The translations under genes and the position numbers were made by a program. The notes below the pieces were generated by a model. It had not been told where the DNA came from and searched no databases. It saw only the letters and a program-made list of their open reading frames with translations. 64,000 nt of DNA, taken from the NCBI GenBank assembly GCA_022565595.1, contig JAIUML010000001.1, forward strand, positions 310,001 through 374,000, read 5' to 3'. This DNA is from Saccharospirillum sp. (lineage in GTDB: Bacteria; Pseudomonadota; Gammaproteobacteria; Pseudomonadales; Natronospirillaceae). The stretch's first letter is position 1. The number at the start of each line of letters is the position of its first letter. Shown here piece after piece: positions 47,511 through 56,778 of this stretch.

Positions 47511-47575
47511 TATCATGACCTCACAGTTGTTGAAAGGTATTCATTCGTACGCCATCCACAGGGTGACGCCTATCA

Positions 47576-48502
47576 TCACGCCGATTTTTTCTGACGACGG
47601 GTGTCGGCGTCGATCCCGCCTTCTATAGCCCACTCGGTAAAGGATTCGAGCGAGTGTTGCATCTCTCTCGGTTGCCAGGCTTCGGTCAGATAGTCTTCAT
47701 TGGTGTAGTATTCAAAGGCACCACCCAGCGGGCTGTTGACGTACCAGAAGTAGGCTGAAGAGACCGGGTGCCGGCCCGGGCCAATAAAGGTGGTCCACTG
47801 CTCGCGCGTCATCGCCAGACCGCCACCAATCACCTCGTGAATATCGCGTACGGTAAAGGCAACATGGTTCAAGCCACGGCCACGGAACGGCAACTTGAGC
47901 AGAAAGAGGTTGTGGTGCCCGCCGCGCTTGCCCATCCGCAGAAAAACGCCGCGATCGGTATATCGATCCGAAACTTCGAAGCCGAGTTTTTCTCGATAGA
48001 AGGCCTCTACACGCTCCAGTTCATCGCAAAAGAACACCGCATGACCAATACCTACCGGGTCAGCCTTGTCATAAACCGGGCTAGGAGCATCGACTCGGCG
48101 CATGTCTCCATACTGATTGATTGGCAGTACGTCCAGCGTCACTGCCTTTACCTGACTGAGTTCAAGACGAATGGTCATGCCATTGGGATCCTGGCACTCA
48201 ACGGCTTTATCCAGTTGGCGGAACCCGGGCTGATCCTTGAGCCGCTCGGCCAACTTCACCAGGCTCTGTTCGGAATCAACACCCCAGACCATACGGCGCA
48301 TGGTAGATCCATCTTCAAATGCAGGGGGCAGGTGTTCGGCATTGAGCGGATAGATACGTAGCTGAGCACCGTTCATGGTCTGATAAATGGCCTGGTCTTC
48401 GTCTTCACGGACCGGGTGCAAACCAAAATCATGGGCAAAACGCTTACTTTGCTGGAGGTCTTCGACCCCGAATTCCATGGCTTCGATGCTGACAATTGAC
48501 AT
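47576..48502 (-). CDS. VOC-family (extradiol-type) dioxygenase
   Basis: The 308-residue protein has two vicinal-oxygen-chelate modules. Metal ligands seen in the second module are His in GIGHAVFF near 153, His in GLNHVAFTVRD near 216, and Glu in GGAFEYYTNED near 267, the 2-His-1-Glu pattern of type I extradiol dioxygenases. It probably cleaves a catechol-like ring next to the diol. It is second in operon I, after the IclR gene. Confidence 0.82.
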   Translation of the reverse strand: MSIVSIEAMEFGVEDLQQSKRFAHDFGLHPVREDEDQAIYQTMNGAQLRIYPLNAEHLPPAFEDGSTMRRMVWGVDSEQSLVKLAERLKDQPGFRQLDKAVECQDPNGMTIRLELSQVKAVTLDVLPINQYGDMRRVDAPSPVYDKADPVGIGHAVFFCDELERVEAFYREKLGFEVSDRYTDRGVFLRMGKRGGHHNLFLLKLPFRGRGLNHVAFTVRDIHEVIGGGLAMTREQWTTFIGPGRHPVSSAYFWYVNSPLGGAFEYYTNEDYLTEAWQPREMQHSLESFTEWAIEGGIDADTRRQKKSA

Positions 48503-48542
48503 GACTTCCTCCTGAGAACGCAGGCTTGGCGTTTCGTCTGAA

Positions 48543-49349
48543 TCAGGGTTTGGCTTTCAGGGCAGGTGGTGCACCCCTATAGCCCATTAAATTGGATATG
48601 GTCGTGGCTGCTTCAGCCACATGGGCTCGCAACGATTCACGATCTTCGGGTGGAATCTCGTGCACTGGCACCATGATGCTGACCACCGCTTCCACTTCGT
48701 TATCATGGTTGAACAAGGGGTAAACGATGGACGAAATACCCAACTGAAAATAGGATTCGCCAATAACGTACCCGCGTTGACGATCCTCCTGCACCAGTTG
48801 CCATAATGCCTCTGGCGTACCTGGCGAACCGGGGCTGTTGTCGGGCAAGACACCCCCTGGGTAAAGCTCATCAAAGGCGGGTCGATCCAGGCCGGTCAAC
48901 AGCATTCGGCCCAGCGAAGTACGGTGCACTGGCAGGCGAGTGCCCACACTGACACGACGAATGGTGGCATTGACCGCACTGACTCGGGCCACATAGATGA
49001 CGTCCTGCCCATCCCGAATGGCGATGTGACTGGAACAGCCAGTCTTGTCGCGCAGCGACTCTATAACCGGTTGGCCGACCTGAACGACATCAAGAGAGGC
49101 AACGTATTCAAACCCCAGCCGCAAGACATTGACGCCCAACGAATACAGGCCTGTACTGGCATGACGCTGCACAAAGCCCATGTATTCCAGCGTTTGAACG
49201 GCACGATAAACGGTCGCCTTGGGTACATCTACTCGGGCGCAGATGTCGGCAAAGCTCAGCTCCTTATGGCTACGGCTCAACTCCATCAGGATGTTCAGGC
49301 CGCGCTCCAGCCCTGGTATCAGGTACTTTCTGGGATCTTGTTCTGACAT
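48543..49349 (-). CDS. IclR-family transcriptional regulator
   Basis: The protein is about 268 residues with an N-terminal winged helix (FADICARVDVPKATVYRAVQT near 35-55) and a C-terminal effector-binding IclR domain (SSHIAIRDGQDVIYVARV, RRVSVGTRLPVHRTSLGRMLL, YVIGESYFQLGISSIVYPL). IclR proteins commonly regulate aromatic catabolism and can activate or repress. ATG 49349 lies 17 nt from a palindromic motif that also precedes the other two operons, suggesting self-regulation and regulon control. Confidence 0.93.
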   Translation of the reverse strand: MSEQDPRKYLIPGLERGLNILMELSRSHKELSFADICARVDVPKATVYRAVQTLEYMGFVQRHASTGLYSLGVNVLRLGFEYVASLDVVQVGQPVIESLRDKTGCSSHIAIRDGQDVIYVARVSAVNATIRRVSVGTRLPVHRTSLGRMLLTGLDRPAFDELYPGGVLPDNSPGSPGTPEALWQLVQEDRQRGYVIGESYFQLGISSIVYPLFNHDNEVEAVVSIMVPVHEIPPEDRESLRAHVAEAATTISNLMGYRGAPPALKAKP

Positions 49350-49366
49350 CACTGCCTCGCCTCTTT

Positions 49367-49400
49367 ATTCATATATGAAACTTAATTTATTATATGAATT
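49367..49400 (-). promoter_or_regulatory. Shared operator motif, copy A (operon I/IclR gene)
   Basis: The plus strand begins ATTCATATATGAAACT and ends in TTTATTATATGAATT. The inner dyad TTCATATATGAA is perfect. It aligns without gaps to 55243-55276 and 59244-59277. It lies 17 nt before the IclR start codon. Confidence 0.8.
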
Positions 49401-49402
49401 TA

Positions 49403-49418
49403 AATACTATATATTATT
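49403..49418 (-). promoter_or_regulatory. Degenerate TACT-N4-AGTA-type site upstream of operon I
   Basis: AATACTATATATTATT resembles the site at 59311-59326 (AATACTATATAGTAAT) but its right half is altered. It directly follows shared motif copy A. Confidence 0.4.
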
Positions 49419-49472
49419 GAAATTCAGTGTCAAGCGAAATTGATCACCAATTGATCGCTAAAACCCCTACCT

Positions 49473-51053
49473 TCAGGCTCTGGCTGTCGCCACCAGCCGG
49501 CGATCTCGTAAGGCGACCAACCGCTGCAACAGTGCCTGCTGCAAACTCTGGCGAGTAGCCCCATAGCCGGGATCATCCCAGAGGTTTTCGCACTCGTCCG
49601 GGTCCGCTACCAGGTCATACAGCTCGCCATAGCTCTGTCCTTCAAACACCGTTAAACGCCAGTTCCGGGTCACCAGAGTGAAGAGGCTGGAGCGGGCTTC
49701 GCTGTCTTCAAACACCTCTATGCCCGGATCCTCAATCAATACCGGCGCGCACTGACGAGTACGGGAAAACAGACTCTGCCCCTGAACACCCACCGGAATC
49801 TGAATGCCAGCCCGCTGTAACAGTGTTGGCATCAAATCGATGGCACTGCCTAAACCTGGTTCGCTGCTTCCCGCCTGACTGGCAAGAGTCGGATCGCACC
49901 AAATGAAGGGCACGCGAATAACACTCTGGAAATGCAAACCCATCTTCAGCATGGTGCCATGGTCGCCCATGTAGTCACCGTGGTCAGAGGTGAAAGCAAC
50001 GACAGTGTTGTCGGCCAGCCCGCTGCTCTCCAGAGCCGACATGACCTCACCAATGGCATCATCAATCATGCTGATGGCACCATAGTTCAGTGCCAGCATT
50101 TTCCGAGCTTGTGTCTCACTTACACGGAATGGCCAGTGGCTATTCGGGTCGGCATCTCCCCAGCGGTAAGCAGTCAGGGCTTCTGAACCAAGGCCTGCTA
50201 TGTTGTATACGCTCTGATTAAAGGAGCCAGGTAAGGTCAGGGACTCAGGGTTGTACATCGACCAATAGCGACCCGGCGGCGTAAAAGGATGGTGCGGATC
50301 AGGAAAAGACACCACCAGGATAAAGGGCCGCGACTCTTCCTGCTGTTGCAGAAAGTTGATGGCCTCTTCCTTGACATAGGTGGTTGGGTACAAGGCCGCT
50401 GGCACAGCGGTGCGCCAGCACTGTGGCAAACTTGACTGATCATCATCAGCCAATGCGTTTTCAGGACCTCGTAGACTGTCCGGGTTTTCATGCCGCTCGC
50501 GCAGCCAGGCGGTGTAGTGGCCGTCGACCAGGTCGCCGTGCCCTATGCACAGGCGCACATGATCAAAGCCGTAATAGCTTTCCGGGAAGTCACGCTGTGG
50601 GTTTTTCGCCCAACTGGAACGAACTTCACAGTTGTATTCGCTGCCGGTGCGTTGCTGTTTCAAGCTGTTGCTGAACTCGTCTGCGGGAGCCTTGCCGTCA
50701 CCATCCAGACGACGCGCAGGCGCCGGTATGGGGGTTACGTTCTGGAAATGTGCTTTGCCTATATAACCCGTGCCATAGCCTTCAGCTTTCAACACATCGG
50801 CTACTGTTACTGTATCCAGACCCAAGGGAATACCATTCTGACGGACTCCGGTAACCGAAGGCATCAAGCCGGTAAAGAGCGTTCCGCGGTTTGGTTGGCA
50901 GATCGGCGTATTGACATAAAAACGTTTAAAACGAATCCCTTTGGCGGCCAACTGATCGATGTTCGGCGTGCTCACCTCCGCATTTCCATAACAGCCCAGG
51001 TGATCCGCACGCTGCTGATCGGTCATGAAGAGTATAAAGTTGGGCTGTTTCAT
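49473..51053 (-). CDS. Cytoplasmic type I sulfatase
   Basis: The protein is about 526 residues in the alkaline-phosphatase superfamily. It has FMTDQQRADHLGCYGN at the N-terminus (metal Asp), and the modification site CQPNRGTLFTG with C52, the Cys that becomes formylglycine (C-x-P-x-R). DPHHPF and TSDHGDYMGDHG metal ligands are present. There is no signal peptide, so the substrate must be imported; phosphonate monoester hydrolase activity is an alternative. ATG 51053 (GGAG upstream) is preferred over a TTG at 51086 that would overlap dctM. It ends operon II, next to a TRAP transporter. Confidence 0.85.
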   Translation of the reverse strand: MKQPNFILFMTDQQRADHLGCYGNAEVSTPNIDQLAAKGIRFKRFYVNTPICQPNRGTLFTGLMPSVTGVRQNGIPLGLDTVTVADVLKAEGYGTGYIGKAHFQNVTPIPAPARRLDGDGKAPADEFSNSLKQQRTGSEYNCEVRSSWAKNPQRDFPESYYGFDHVRLCIGHGDLVDGHYTAWLRERHENPDSLRGPENALADDDQSSLPQCWRTAVPAALYPTTYVKEEAINFLQQQEESRPFILVVSFPDPHHPFTPPGRYWSMYNPESLTLPGSFNQSVYNIAGLGSEALTAYRWGDADPNSHWPFRVSETQARKMLALNYGAISMIDDAIGEVMSALESSGLADNTVVAFTSDHGDYMGDHGTMLKMGLHFQSVIRVPFIWCDPTLASQAGSSEPGLGSAIDLMPTLLQRAGIQIPVGVQGQSLFSRTRQCAPVLIEDPGIEVFEDSEARSSLFTLVTRNWRLTVFEGQSYGELYDLVADPDECENLWDDPGYGATRQSLQQALLQRLVALRDRRLVATARA

Positions 51054-51082
51054 AACTGAGCTCTCCGCTTCATCTGTTCGTA

Positions 51083-52405
51083 TCAATCAAACATCAGACT
51101 GACCGGCCAGGTCACAATTTCCGGAAAAAAGAAGATCAATCCCAGGGCGACAAAGTCACAGATCAGAAATGGCACAGCGGCCGAGTAGATTTGTCCCATG
51201 GTGGTGCCCTTTGGCGCCACGGCCCGCATTACAAAAAGCCCGGCACCCAAAGGCGGTGAGGTAGAGCCAGTTTCAATGGCAATCAGAAACAACACGGCGA
51301 ACCAGAGTGGGTCGAAGCCAAACTGAATCACTACCGGCACAAAGATGGGCAAGGTAATCAGCATGATCGGCAATGGGCCCATGAACATGCCGAGCACAAC
51401 AATGCTCAACACCATGGACATGACAATCCATTTGGGGCTGAATGGCAGGCTCAAGACGGCATCCATCAAGCCATAGGTGACGCCGGTAAAGGCCAGCAAC
51501 TGGGAAAAGGCAATTGCCGCTGCGACGATGAGCAGAATCATTACCGAGATCAGGCTGCTCTCGAACATGGAGCTGGAAAAGGAGCGTATTGTCAGCCTGC
51601 GTTTGATCGCAGCCAGCAAGATGGTAGCAACCGCACCAGAGGCCGCAGCCTCCGTAGGCGTCGCTATACCGAGGAAGATAAAGCCAACCACAGCAAATAC
51701 GATGATACCGACCGGGAATATATTAATGACGGTGGAACTGAGCTTTTCTTTCATCGGCGTATGCGGCACATCAAAGGTCGGTGCGATGTCCGGCTCAATG
51801 GTGCAGCGTATATAGATGTAGGCGGCATAGAGCACTGCCATCAAAAGTCCGGGCACGATAATGGCGATCAACAACCGGCCGATCGACAGCTCAGCAATAA
51901 CCCCCAGTACCACAGCCAGGGCGCTGGGTGGAATCATGATGGCCAGGCCGGCAGAGCCAAGGATGGGCCCCAACGTCATCGGCTTTTTATAGCCACGCTT
52001 TTCCATTTCCGGCACCAGACTGGAACCCAGCAAGGCCACTGAGCCCATGCTGTTACCGGTCAGCGTCGAAAAGAGCACGCCACCACCGACCGCCATAAAG
52101 GCAAGACGACCACGCAACTTACCAAACCACTTGTCGAGACTGTCCATCACGTCATTGGCGATACCGGATCGGAACATGACCTCACCCATTATCATGAACA
52201 TGGCGATCGGAACCAGAGTAAAGCTAGTCAAGGCGCTGGTAGTATTGATAACCAGTTGCTCAATTCCATAAATTCCACCCAGAAAAACGAAGGCGCCAAT
52301 CGCATTAACCGTAAAAAAAGCAAAGGCCACCGGCATACCCAGCACCATCAACAACAACAGGCCGCCGAGCAACATTGACAGGGTGAGCCACCAGTCCAAA
52401 AACAT
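51083..52405 (-). CDS. dctM: TRAP transporter large permease (DctM)
   Basis: The 12-13-helix membrane subunit that moves the substrate with sodium. The 440-residue protein has the usual MLGGLLLLMVLGMPVAFAF start, GSSLVPEMEKRGYKKPMTLG near 125, IMIPPSALAVVLGVIAELSIG, ATPTEAAASGA near 232, and GSTSPPLGAGLFVM near 380. It follows DctQ with 37 nt between. Confidence 0.95.
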   Translation of the reverse strand: MFLDWWLTLSMLLGGLLLLMVLGMPVAFAFFTVNAIGAFVFLGGIYGIEQLVINTTSALTSFTLVPIAMFMIMGEVMFRSGIANDVMDSLDKWFGKLRGRLAFMAVGGGVLFSTLTGNSMGSVALLGSSLVPEMEKRGYKKPMTLGPILGSAGLAIMIPPSALAVVLGVIAELSIGRLLIAIIVPGLLMAVLYAAYIYIRCTIEPDIAPTFDVPHTPMKEKLSSTVINIFPVGIIVFAVVGFIFLGIATPTEAAASGAVATILLAAIKRRLTIRSFSSSMFESSLISVMILLIVAAAIAFSQLLAFTGVTYGLMDAVLSLPFSPKWIVMSMVLSIVVLGMFMGPLPIMLITLPIFVPVVIQFGFDPLWFAVLFLIAIETGSTSPPLGAGLFVMRAVAPKGTTMGQIYSAAVPFLICDFVALGLIFFFPEIVTWPVSLMFD

Positions 52406-52442
52406 GGGTAATCCTCCAGCCGAATCCGAAAATGGAACCGGG

Positions 52443-52958
52443 TTAAGCGTCTTTCCAACAGGTCACTGCATGAGCGATGAACTGTATCGATAGCAATGAC
52501 ATGCCGAGTGGAAACACCCAGGTCAGCAAATAACTGCGCGGGGCCAGCACCGTGGTTTCACGTTGACCAAACTCGATTTGATCCAACAAGACGGCCATTC
52601 CGAACCAGGTACAAACCAGGCACACAATGGCAGCCAAAGCATTCATGACTGCGCCAAGCCGATTGCGCAGTGGATTGGCCAGACTGTCCGTCAATATATC
52701 GATGGCGACATGGCGATGTTTCTCGAGCATGTAGGGTGCACCCAGAAAGGTCATATAGAGTAAGGCATAGCTACTGACTTCGATGACCCATAACTGGGAC
52801 TTTCCAAAAAAGAAACGCGACATGATTTCCATAAAGACAATGCCTGTGGCCAACAACAGAACCAGAGCACTGATCGACGCCAGCCCGAGGTTAAGCCAGC
52901 TCACGCCCTTCATGAAACTGCCTGCTATGCTGCGGTGGGTGCCTGTTGGAGTCATCAT
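52443..52958 (-). CDS. dctQ: TRAP transporter small permease (DctQ)
   Basis: A four-helix membrane subunit; in the 171-residue protein the helices are near 20-40, 57-75, 96-116 and 140-160. It has EIMSRFFFGKSQLWVIEVSSYALLY-like content typical of the family. It sits between the binding protein and DctM, as usual. Confidence 0.9.
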   Translation of the reverse strand: MMTPTGTHRSIAGSFMKGVSWLNLGLASISALVLLLATGIVFMEIMSRFFFGKSQLWVIEVSSYALLYMTFLGAPYMLEKHRHVAIDILTDSLANPLRNRLGAVMNALAAIVCLVCTWFGMAVLLDQIEFGQRETTVLAPRSYLLTWVFPLGMSLLSIQFIAHAVTCWKDA

Positions 52959-53023
52959 CTCGCCTCTCTGTTAAACAGGAAAAGTGGGCGGGCTAAATCA
53001 CCCGCCACTAATCAATTTGCCTT

Positions 53024-53998
53024 TCAGTCTACCAGCATGGCCTTGAGTTCTGCCGCCAGATCCGCATCGATCTTGGTGGCAAGGTCGGCCCAGGCTGCAT
53101 CCAGAGCGATGCTCAAGTAGGCTTCGGCATCTTCATCGGACAGTTTGATTTCAGTAAAGCCAGCATTGGCGACTTCTTGATTGCCAGCGTCAATAATGGG
53201 CTGCCAGCCTCTGTCCAGCTCAGGCGCGAGCTCTTCACGAAGATAGGTTTGTACACGGTTACGCAAGTCTTCCGGCAGGCGGTTCCAGGCACGAGGGTTT
53301 ACTACAACGTTAAAACCCGCACGATAGAAAGGCGGTGTGATGTAGTAGTTGACCACATCTTCAAACTGCTCGGCCCAACCCAGGTTGCCCTGCACAAAGC
53401 CATCGATCACACCACGCTCCATGGCGGTGTAAATTTCGCCAATGGGCAGTACCAGGGTTTCGGCACCCAGGTCGCGAACAAAGGGCAGCACGGTCGGGAA
53501 TACACGCAATCTCTTGCCAGCCAGATCGGTATAGCTGTCTACCGGGTTCTTCAAGAAAATGAAAAAGTTGACTTCGGTCGCCGGAATTTCGCCCAGGTAG
53601 ACCAGGCCACGATCGGCATGAATTTCGGTAATGCGATCGTAATAACCGCTGCCGTAAATTTCTTCATAACTCTTGATCGACAGGTTATTGGAAGGCGAAG
53701 AAGGCACCAGCCCACTGTAGTAGCTGGGACTCAACAGTGCCATATCCATTGCGCCGCCACGAACGGCATCGGCCATACGGAAGGGGTCCATGACTTCAGG
53801 ACCACCGCGCCAGTTCAAGAAAAGCTCCCCTTCAAATTCCTTGTTCATGGCTTCAATAAACCGATGGAAGCCATCGGATACAGCCGCGGACTTGGGCGTA
53901 AAAGACACCACATTCATGCGGATTTCTGCGTGGGCAAACGCGGTCATGGCGGTTGCAGTCAGCGCGATGGCCAGTTTGGCCAGAGTCTTATTGAACAT
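53024..53998 (-). CDS. dctP: TRAP transporter substrate-binding protein (DctP)
   Basis: The 324-residue protein has a signal peptide (about 1-24, ending AFAHA) and the TRAP receptor fold. ADAVRGGAMDMALLSPSYYSG lies near 77, DLAGKRLRVFPT near 158, and IGEIYTAMERGVIDGFVQGN near 182 is the family signature. The conserved Arg that pairs with a carboxylate is likely the one in GKRLRVF, favouring an organic-acid substrate. It is 57 nt downstream of the NicC-like monooxygenase. Confidence 0.93.
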   Translation of the reverse strand: MFNKTLAKLAIALTATAMTAFAHAEIRMNVVSFTPKSAAVSDGFHRFIEAMNKEFEGELFLNWRGGPEVMDPFRMADAVRGGAMDMALLSPSYYSGLVPSSPSNNLSIKSYEEIYGSGYYDRITEIHADRGLVYLGEIPATEVNFFIFLKNPVDSYTDLAGKRLRVFPTVLPFVRDLGAETLVLPIGEIYTAMERGVIDGFVQGNLGWAEQFEDVVNYYITPPFYRAGFNVVVNPRAWNRLPEDLRNRVQTYLREELAPELDRGWQPIIDAGNQEVANAGFTEIKLSDEDAEAYLSIALDAAWADLATKIDADLAAELKAMLVD

Positions 53999-54055
53999 CG
54001 TTACTACCTCTCTGTTTTTCTACGTCTTGTTATGGTTCCGGAAGGAAGTGAAAGC

Positions 54056-55180
54056 TCAACTCAGGGCAACATCCCAGGCGCTGTAGGCGTACACCCAGTC
54101 AGCATTGCCTTCTTCCTTGAGCCATTCGTTGGCGCGCGATCCGCGTTGCACTTTAGCAGTGCGCTCTTTGCGAGCGTTCTCGTAGTGAGCCAGAGCATCG
54201 TCCAGTTGCTCGACACCAACACCGTCGAGGCAACGTGACAACACTATGGCGTCTTCTATGGCCATGCAGGCCCCCTGCGCCATAAACGGCACCATGGGGT
54301 GGGCTGCATCGCCCAACAAAGTAGCGTGCCCTTTCGACCATTGAGGCATGGGTTCACGCACATAAAGGGCGGACTTGGTGACACTGTCGCAGGCGGCCAA
54401 CAATGCCTGTACATCAGGATGGAAGTCCTTGTAGACCTCGCGCAGCTCTTCAACATCACCAGGCAAGGTCCAGGATTCTTCCCGCCAGTCGTCCTGGGGC
54501 GTCGTAGCGAAAATAAACACTTCCTCACCGCGCGTCAGCGGAAACACCACCACCTGAACATCGGGTGTTGGCCCCCACCACTTGGTAAAGGCATCCAGAT
54601 TATCAACGTCAACAGCTGAACGAGGGATGACCGCACGATAAGAAACAAGACCGGTAAAGACCGGAGAGTCATCGCCAAAGAGCGCCTTACGCACTGCGGA
54701 ATGAATGCCATCACCAGCAACAACAAGGTCCACTTCATCGGTGCTGCCATCTTCAAAGGTAATGACGGGCCGAGGCTCCAGTTCAACGCTCTTGACCTTG
54801 GCACCCAGACGAATGCACTCGGCTGGAATTTTTGCTTCCAGGGCACGCAACAAGTCGCCCCGATGAATGGTGAGCTGCGGCGCACCGTACTTTTGCTCGG
54901 CCGCTTCACTCATAGGCAAACGCGACGTCTCGACACCCGTATCCCAGGTACGGCTGATTCGATGAGTTGGGCGAGCAGCGGTTTCACGAAGGACATCACC
55001 AACGCCAAGGCCATCCAGAGCGCGGACCGCATTGGGGGTCAGGTTGACATCGGCACCGATTCGCAAGAATTGCTGTGCCTGCTCGTAGACGCGCACCTCA
55101 TGCCCAAGCTTTCGCAAAGCAATAGCCGCACAAAGGCCGCCAACGCCACCACCACAGATTCCAATCGTTAATTTACTCAT
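54056..55180 (-). CDS. FAD-dependent aromatic monooxygenase, NicC/salicylate-hydroxylase type
   Basis: Flavoprotein hydroxylases of this class use NAD(P)H and O2, often displacing a carboxylate. The protein is about 374 residues with the GXGXXG motif ICGGGVGGLCAAIALRKLG near 6-24, the DG motif VAGDGIHSAVRKAL near 153, and LLGDAAHPMVPFMAQGACMA near 280. From memory, it resembles P. putida NicC (6-hydroxynicotinate 3-monooxygenase) in LTIHRGDLL, FTKWWGPTPD and ANEWL..ADWVYAY. ATG 55180 is chosen; GTG 55192 is an alternative. It leads operon II, below shared motif copy B. Confidence 0.85.
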   Translation of the reverse strand: MSKLTIGICGGGVGGLCAAIALRKLGHEVRVYEQAQQFLRIGADVNLTPNAVRALDGLGVGDVLRETAARPTHRISRTWDTGVETSRLPMSEAAEQKYGAPQLTIHRGDLLRALEAKIPAECIRLGAKVKSVELEPRPVITFEDGSTDEVDLVVAGDGIHSAVRKALFGDDSPVFTGLVSYRAVIPRSAVDVDNLDAFTKWWGPTPDVQVVVFPLTRGEEVFIFATTPQDDWREESWTLPGDVEELREVYKDFHPDVQALLAACDSVTKSALYVREPMPQWSKGHATLLGDAAHPMVPFMAQGACMAIEDAIVLSRCLDGVGVEQLDDALAHYENARKERTAKVQRGSRANEWLKEEGNADWVYAYSAWDVALS

Positions 55181-55242
55181 GTTCTTTACCACTCTCTGTC
55201 TCGTTGAACCCCGAGCTCCTTTCGAAGCTCATTGGGAGCTAG

Positions 55243-55276
55243 TTTCATATATGAAACTCTGTTTATTATTTGATGT
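55243..55276 (-). promoter_or_regulatory. Shared operator motif, copy B (operon II)
   Basis: Contains AGTTTCATATATGAAACT (55241-55258), a perfect 18-bp palindrome, followed by TTTATTATTTGA. It aligns gap-free to copies A and C. It lies 62 nt before the monooxygenase start codon. Confidence 0.85.
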
Positions 55277-55472
55277 GGCAAATGTATGCCTTCCAGAGAC
55301 TTATGTCAAACCTGATTTCGATGATTTTTTGTACTAAAAAAAATGGGTGTTACAATCAGATCATCTATGACTCAGAAAGGCGCAGACAGGCTCTAGCATG
55401 CTCTTTTTCAGGGCATTTCAGTTGATAGAGATTCGAGTCACTAAGGTCAATTTATCCACTGAAGACCAGCGC

Positions 55473-55511
55473 CGGATGCCGGGTAGGCCTATCCGGTAGC
55501 CGGTGCGGGTT
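55473..55511 (-). repeat. Dispersed GC-rich repeat, copy 2
   Basis: On the minus strand it reads AACCCGCACCGGCTACCGG, then ATAGGCCTACCCGGCATCC. It matches 59378-59408 over its first 30 or so bases, in opposite orientation. The core around AGGCCT is palindromic. Confidence 0.6.
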
Positions 55512-55559
55512 CTGCCTCAAGAGAGCCACCAACCATAATTGAGTGAAACAGGGTGCTGA

Positions 55560-56765
55560 TTATTTCCACTGCATCAAATTGAAGGTCGGGTCGGCCAGAG
55601 AGTTGCTGTCGAGCGTACGGCCGGATTCTATCCAGCGCTTGCCCAGTTTGATCGCCCGAGGTTGATTCACCGCCACCATTTGGGTGAGACGCCCGTCGCT
55701 ATCCAGTGAACAAAAAACCGGCCCGGTGCTGTCGTCTCGCAGCACCATTTGACTGCCCGGCTGCGGGATACCCAGTATCTGGATGTTGTGCTTGTATTGA
55801 TCGCTCCACAGCCAGGCCGGTTCGTTGTAATGTGCATCCTGACCGAGTAATGCTTTTGCCACCACCATGGCCTGGTTCTGGGCGAAGGCCCAGGATTGAA
55901 TGCACAAACCGAGTTGCGGGTGCTGGGCGATGTCGCCAGCGGCGAAAATGGCTGGGTCTGATGTCTGGCCTTGATCATCTACAACAACGCCCTGTTCTAT
56001 ATCCAACTCGGCCTGGCGCGCCAGATCCAGGTTGAAGGTGACACCCGCCCCAACGATGGCGACATCAAAATGCTTTGGCGTTTGCCCATCACAGAACAAT
56101 TTGACGCCAGGCTGATCCTCGGTCTGCAAATCCAGACCGCTGACATTCAGATGAACGCAAACGCCTTCCGCCTCGTGTTGCGCCTGTAACCAGGACGCCA
56201 CCTCGGGCTCGATGCTGCGCCCACACAAACGAGGCTGAACTTCATAGACTTCTACTTCAAGGCCGAGCTTGCGCGCGCTGGCTGCGACTTCGAGGCCGAT
56301 CCAGCCACCACCGACTACAGCCAGGCGCTTGCCTGGTGTGAGGCTGTTTTTCAGGTGTTGGGCGTCCTGCCAACTGCGTAGCGTGATTACTGCGGGGTTG
56401 TTCGCCCAGTGGGCGACTGGCATACGGGGGGTTGCGCCTGTGGCCAGTACCAGTCGGTCGTAGTTCAGCGTCTGTCCGTCGTCCAGGGACAGCGTACGCT
56501 CAGCGGCATTGAGCTTTGTAGCCGTGCGAGGCCGAAACCAGTCGATGTTCAACGACTCGACGTCTTCTGCAGTGAAGAGTCTGGGCAGGTCGGCATTGTC
56601 CGTCAGCACCGCCTTGGATAGGGGCGGGCGCTCATAAAAATCCTCTGGCTCTTTGGCCACAACGGACAGCCGCCCCTGGTACCCTTCGCGGCGCAGCGTT
56701 TTGCATACCCAACCACCGGCCTGGCCGCCACCGACAACCACTATGTGCGCTACGGATTCATTCAT
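55560..56765 (-). CDS. FAD/NAD(P)-dependent ferredoxin reductase of the Rieske oxygenase system
   Basis: This enzyme passes electrons from NAD(P)H to the Rieske ferredoxin. The protein is about 401 residues with VVVGGGQAGGWVCKTLRREG (FAD) near 8-27, LATGATPRMP near 106, the second dinucleotide motif VVGGGWIGLEVAAS near 150, and IFAAGDIAQHP near 268. ATG 56765 has GGAG 8 nt upstream; an in-frame TTG overlapping the SDR is less likely. It is last in operon III. Confidence 0.9.
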   Translation of the reverse strand: MNESVAHIVVVGGGQAGGWVCKTLRREGYQGRLSVVAKEPEDFYERPPLSKAVLTDNADLPRLFTAEDVESLNIDWFRPRTATKLNAAERTLSLDDGQTLNYDRLVLATGATPRMPVAHWANNPAVITLRSWQDAQHLKNSLTPGKRLAVVGGGWIGLEVAASARKLGLEVEVYEVQPRLCGRSIEPEVASWLQAQHEAEGVCVHLNVSGLDLQTEDQPGVKLFCDGQTPKHFDVAIVGAGVTFNLDLARQAELDIEQGVVVDDQGQTSDPAIFAAGDIAQHPQLGLCIQSWAFAQNQAMVVAKALLGQDAHYNEPAWLWSDQYKHNIQILGIPQPGSQMVLRDDSTGPVFCSLDSDGRLTQMVAVNQPRAIKLGKRWIESGRTLDSNSLADPTFNLMQWK

Positions 56766-56778
56766 ATTCAATACTCCA

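Larger units (their letters stand above)
55193..55559 (-). promoter_or_regulatory. Promoter region of operon II
   Basis: A gene-free stretch of about 367 nt. It holds shared motif copy B close to the monooxygenase gene and a dispersed repeat copy near the end of the reductase gene. Between them lies AT-rich sequence (55310-55350) with no assignable promoter. Confidence 0.55.
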
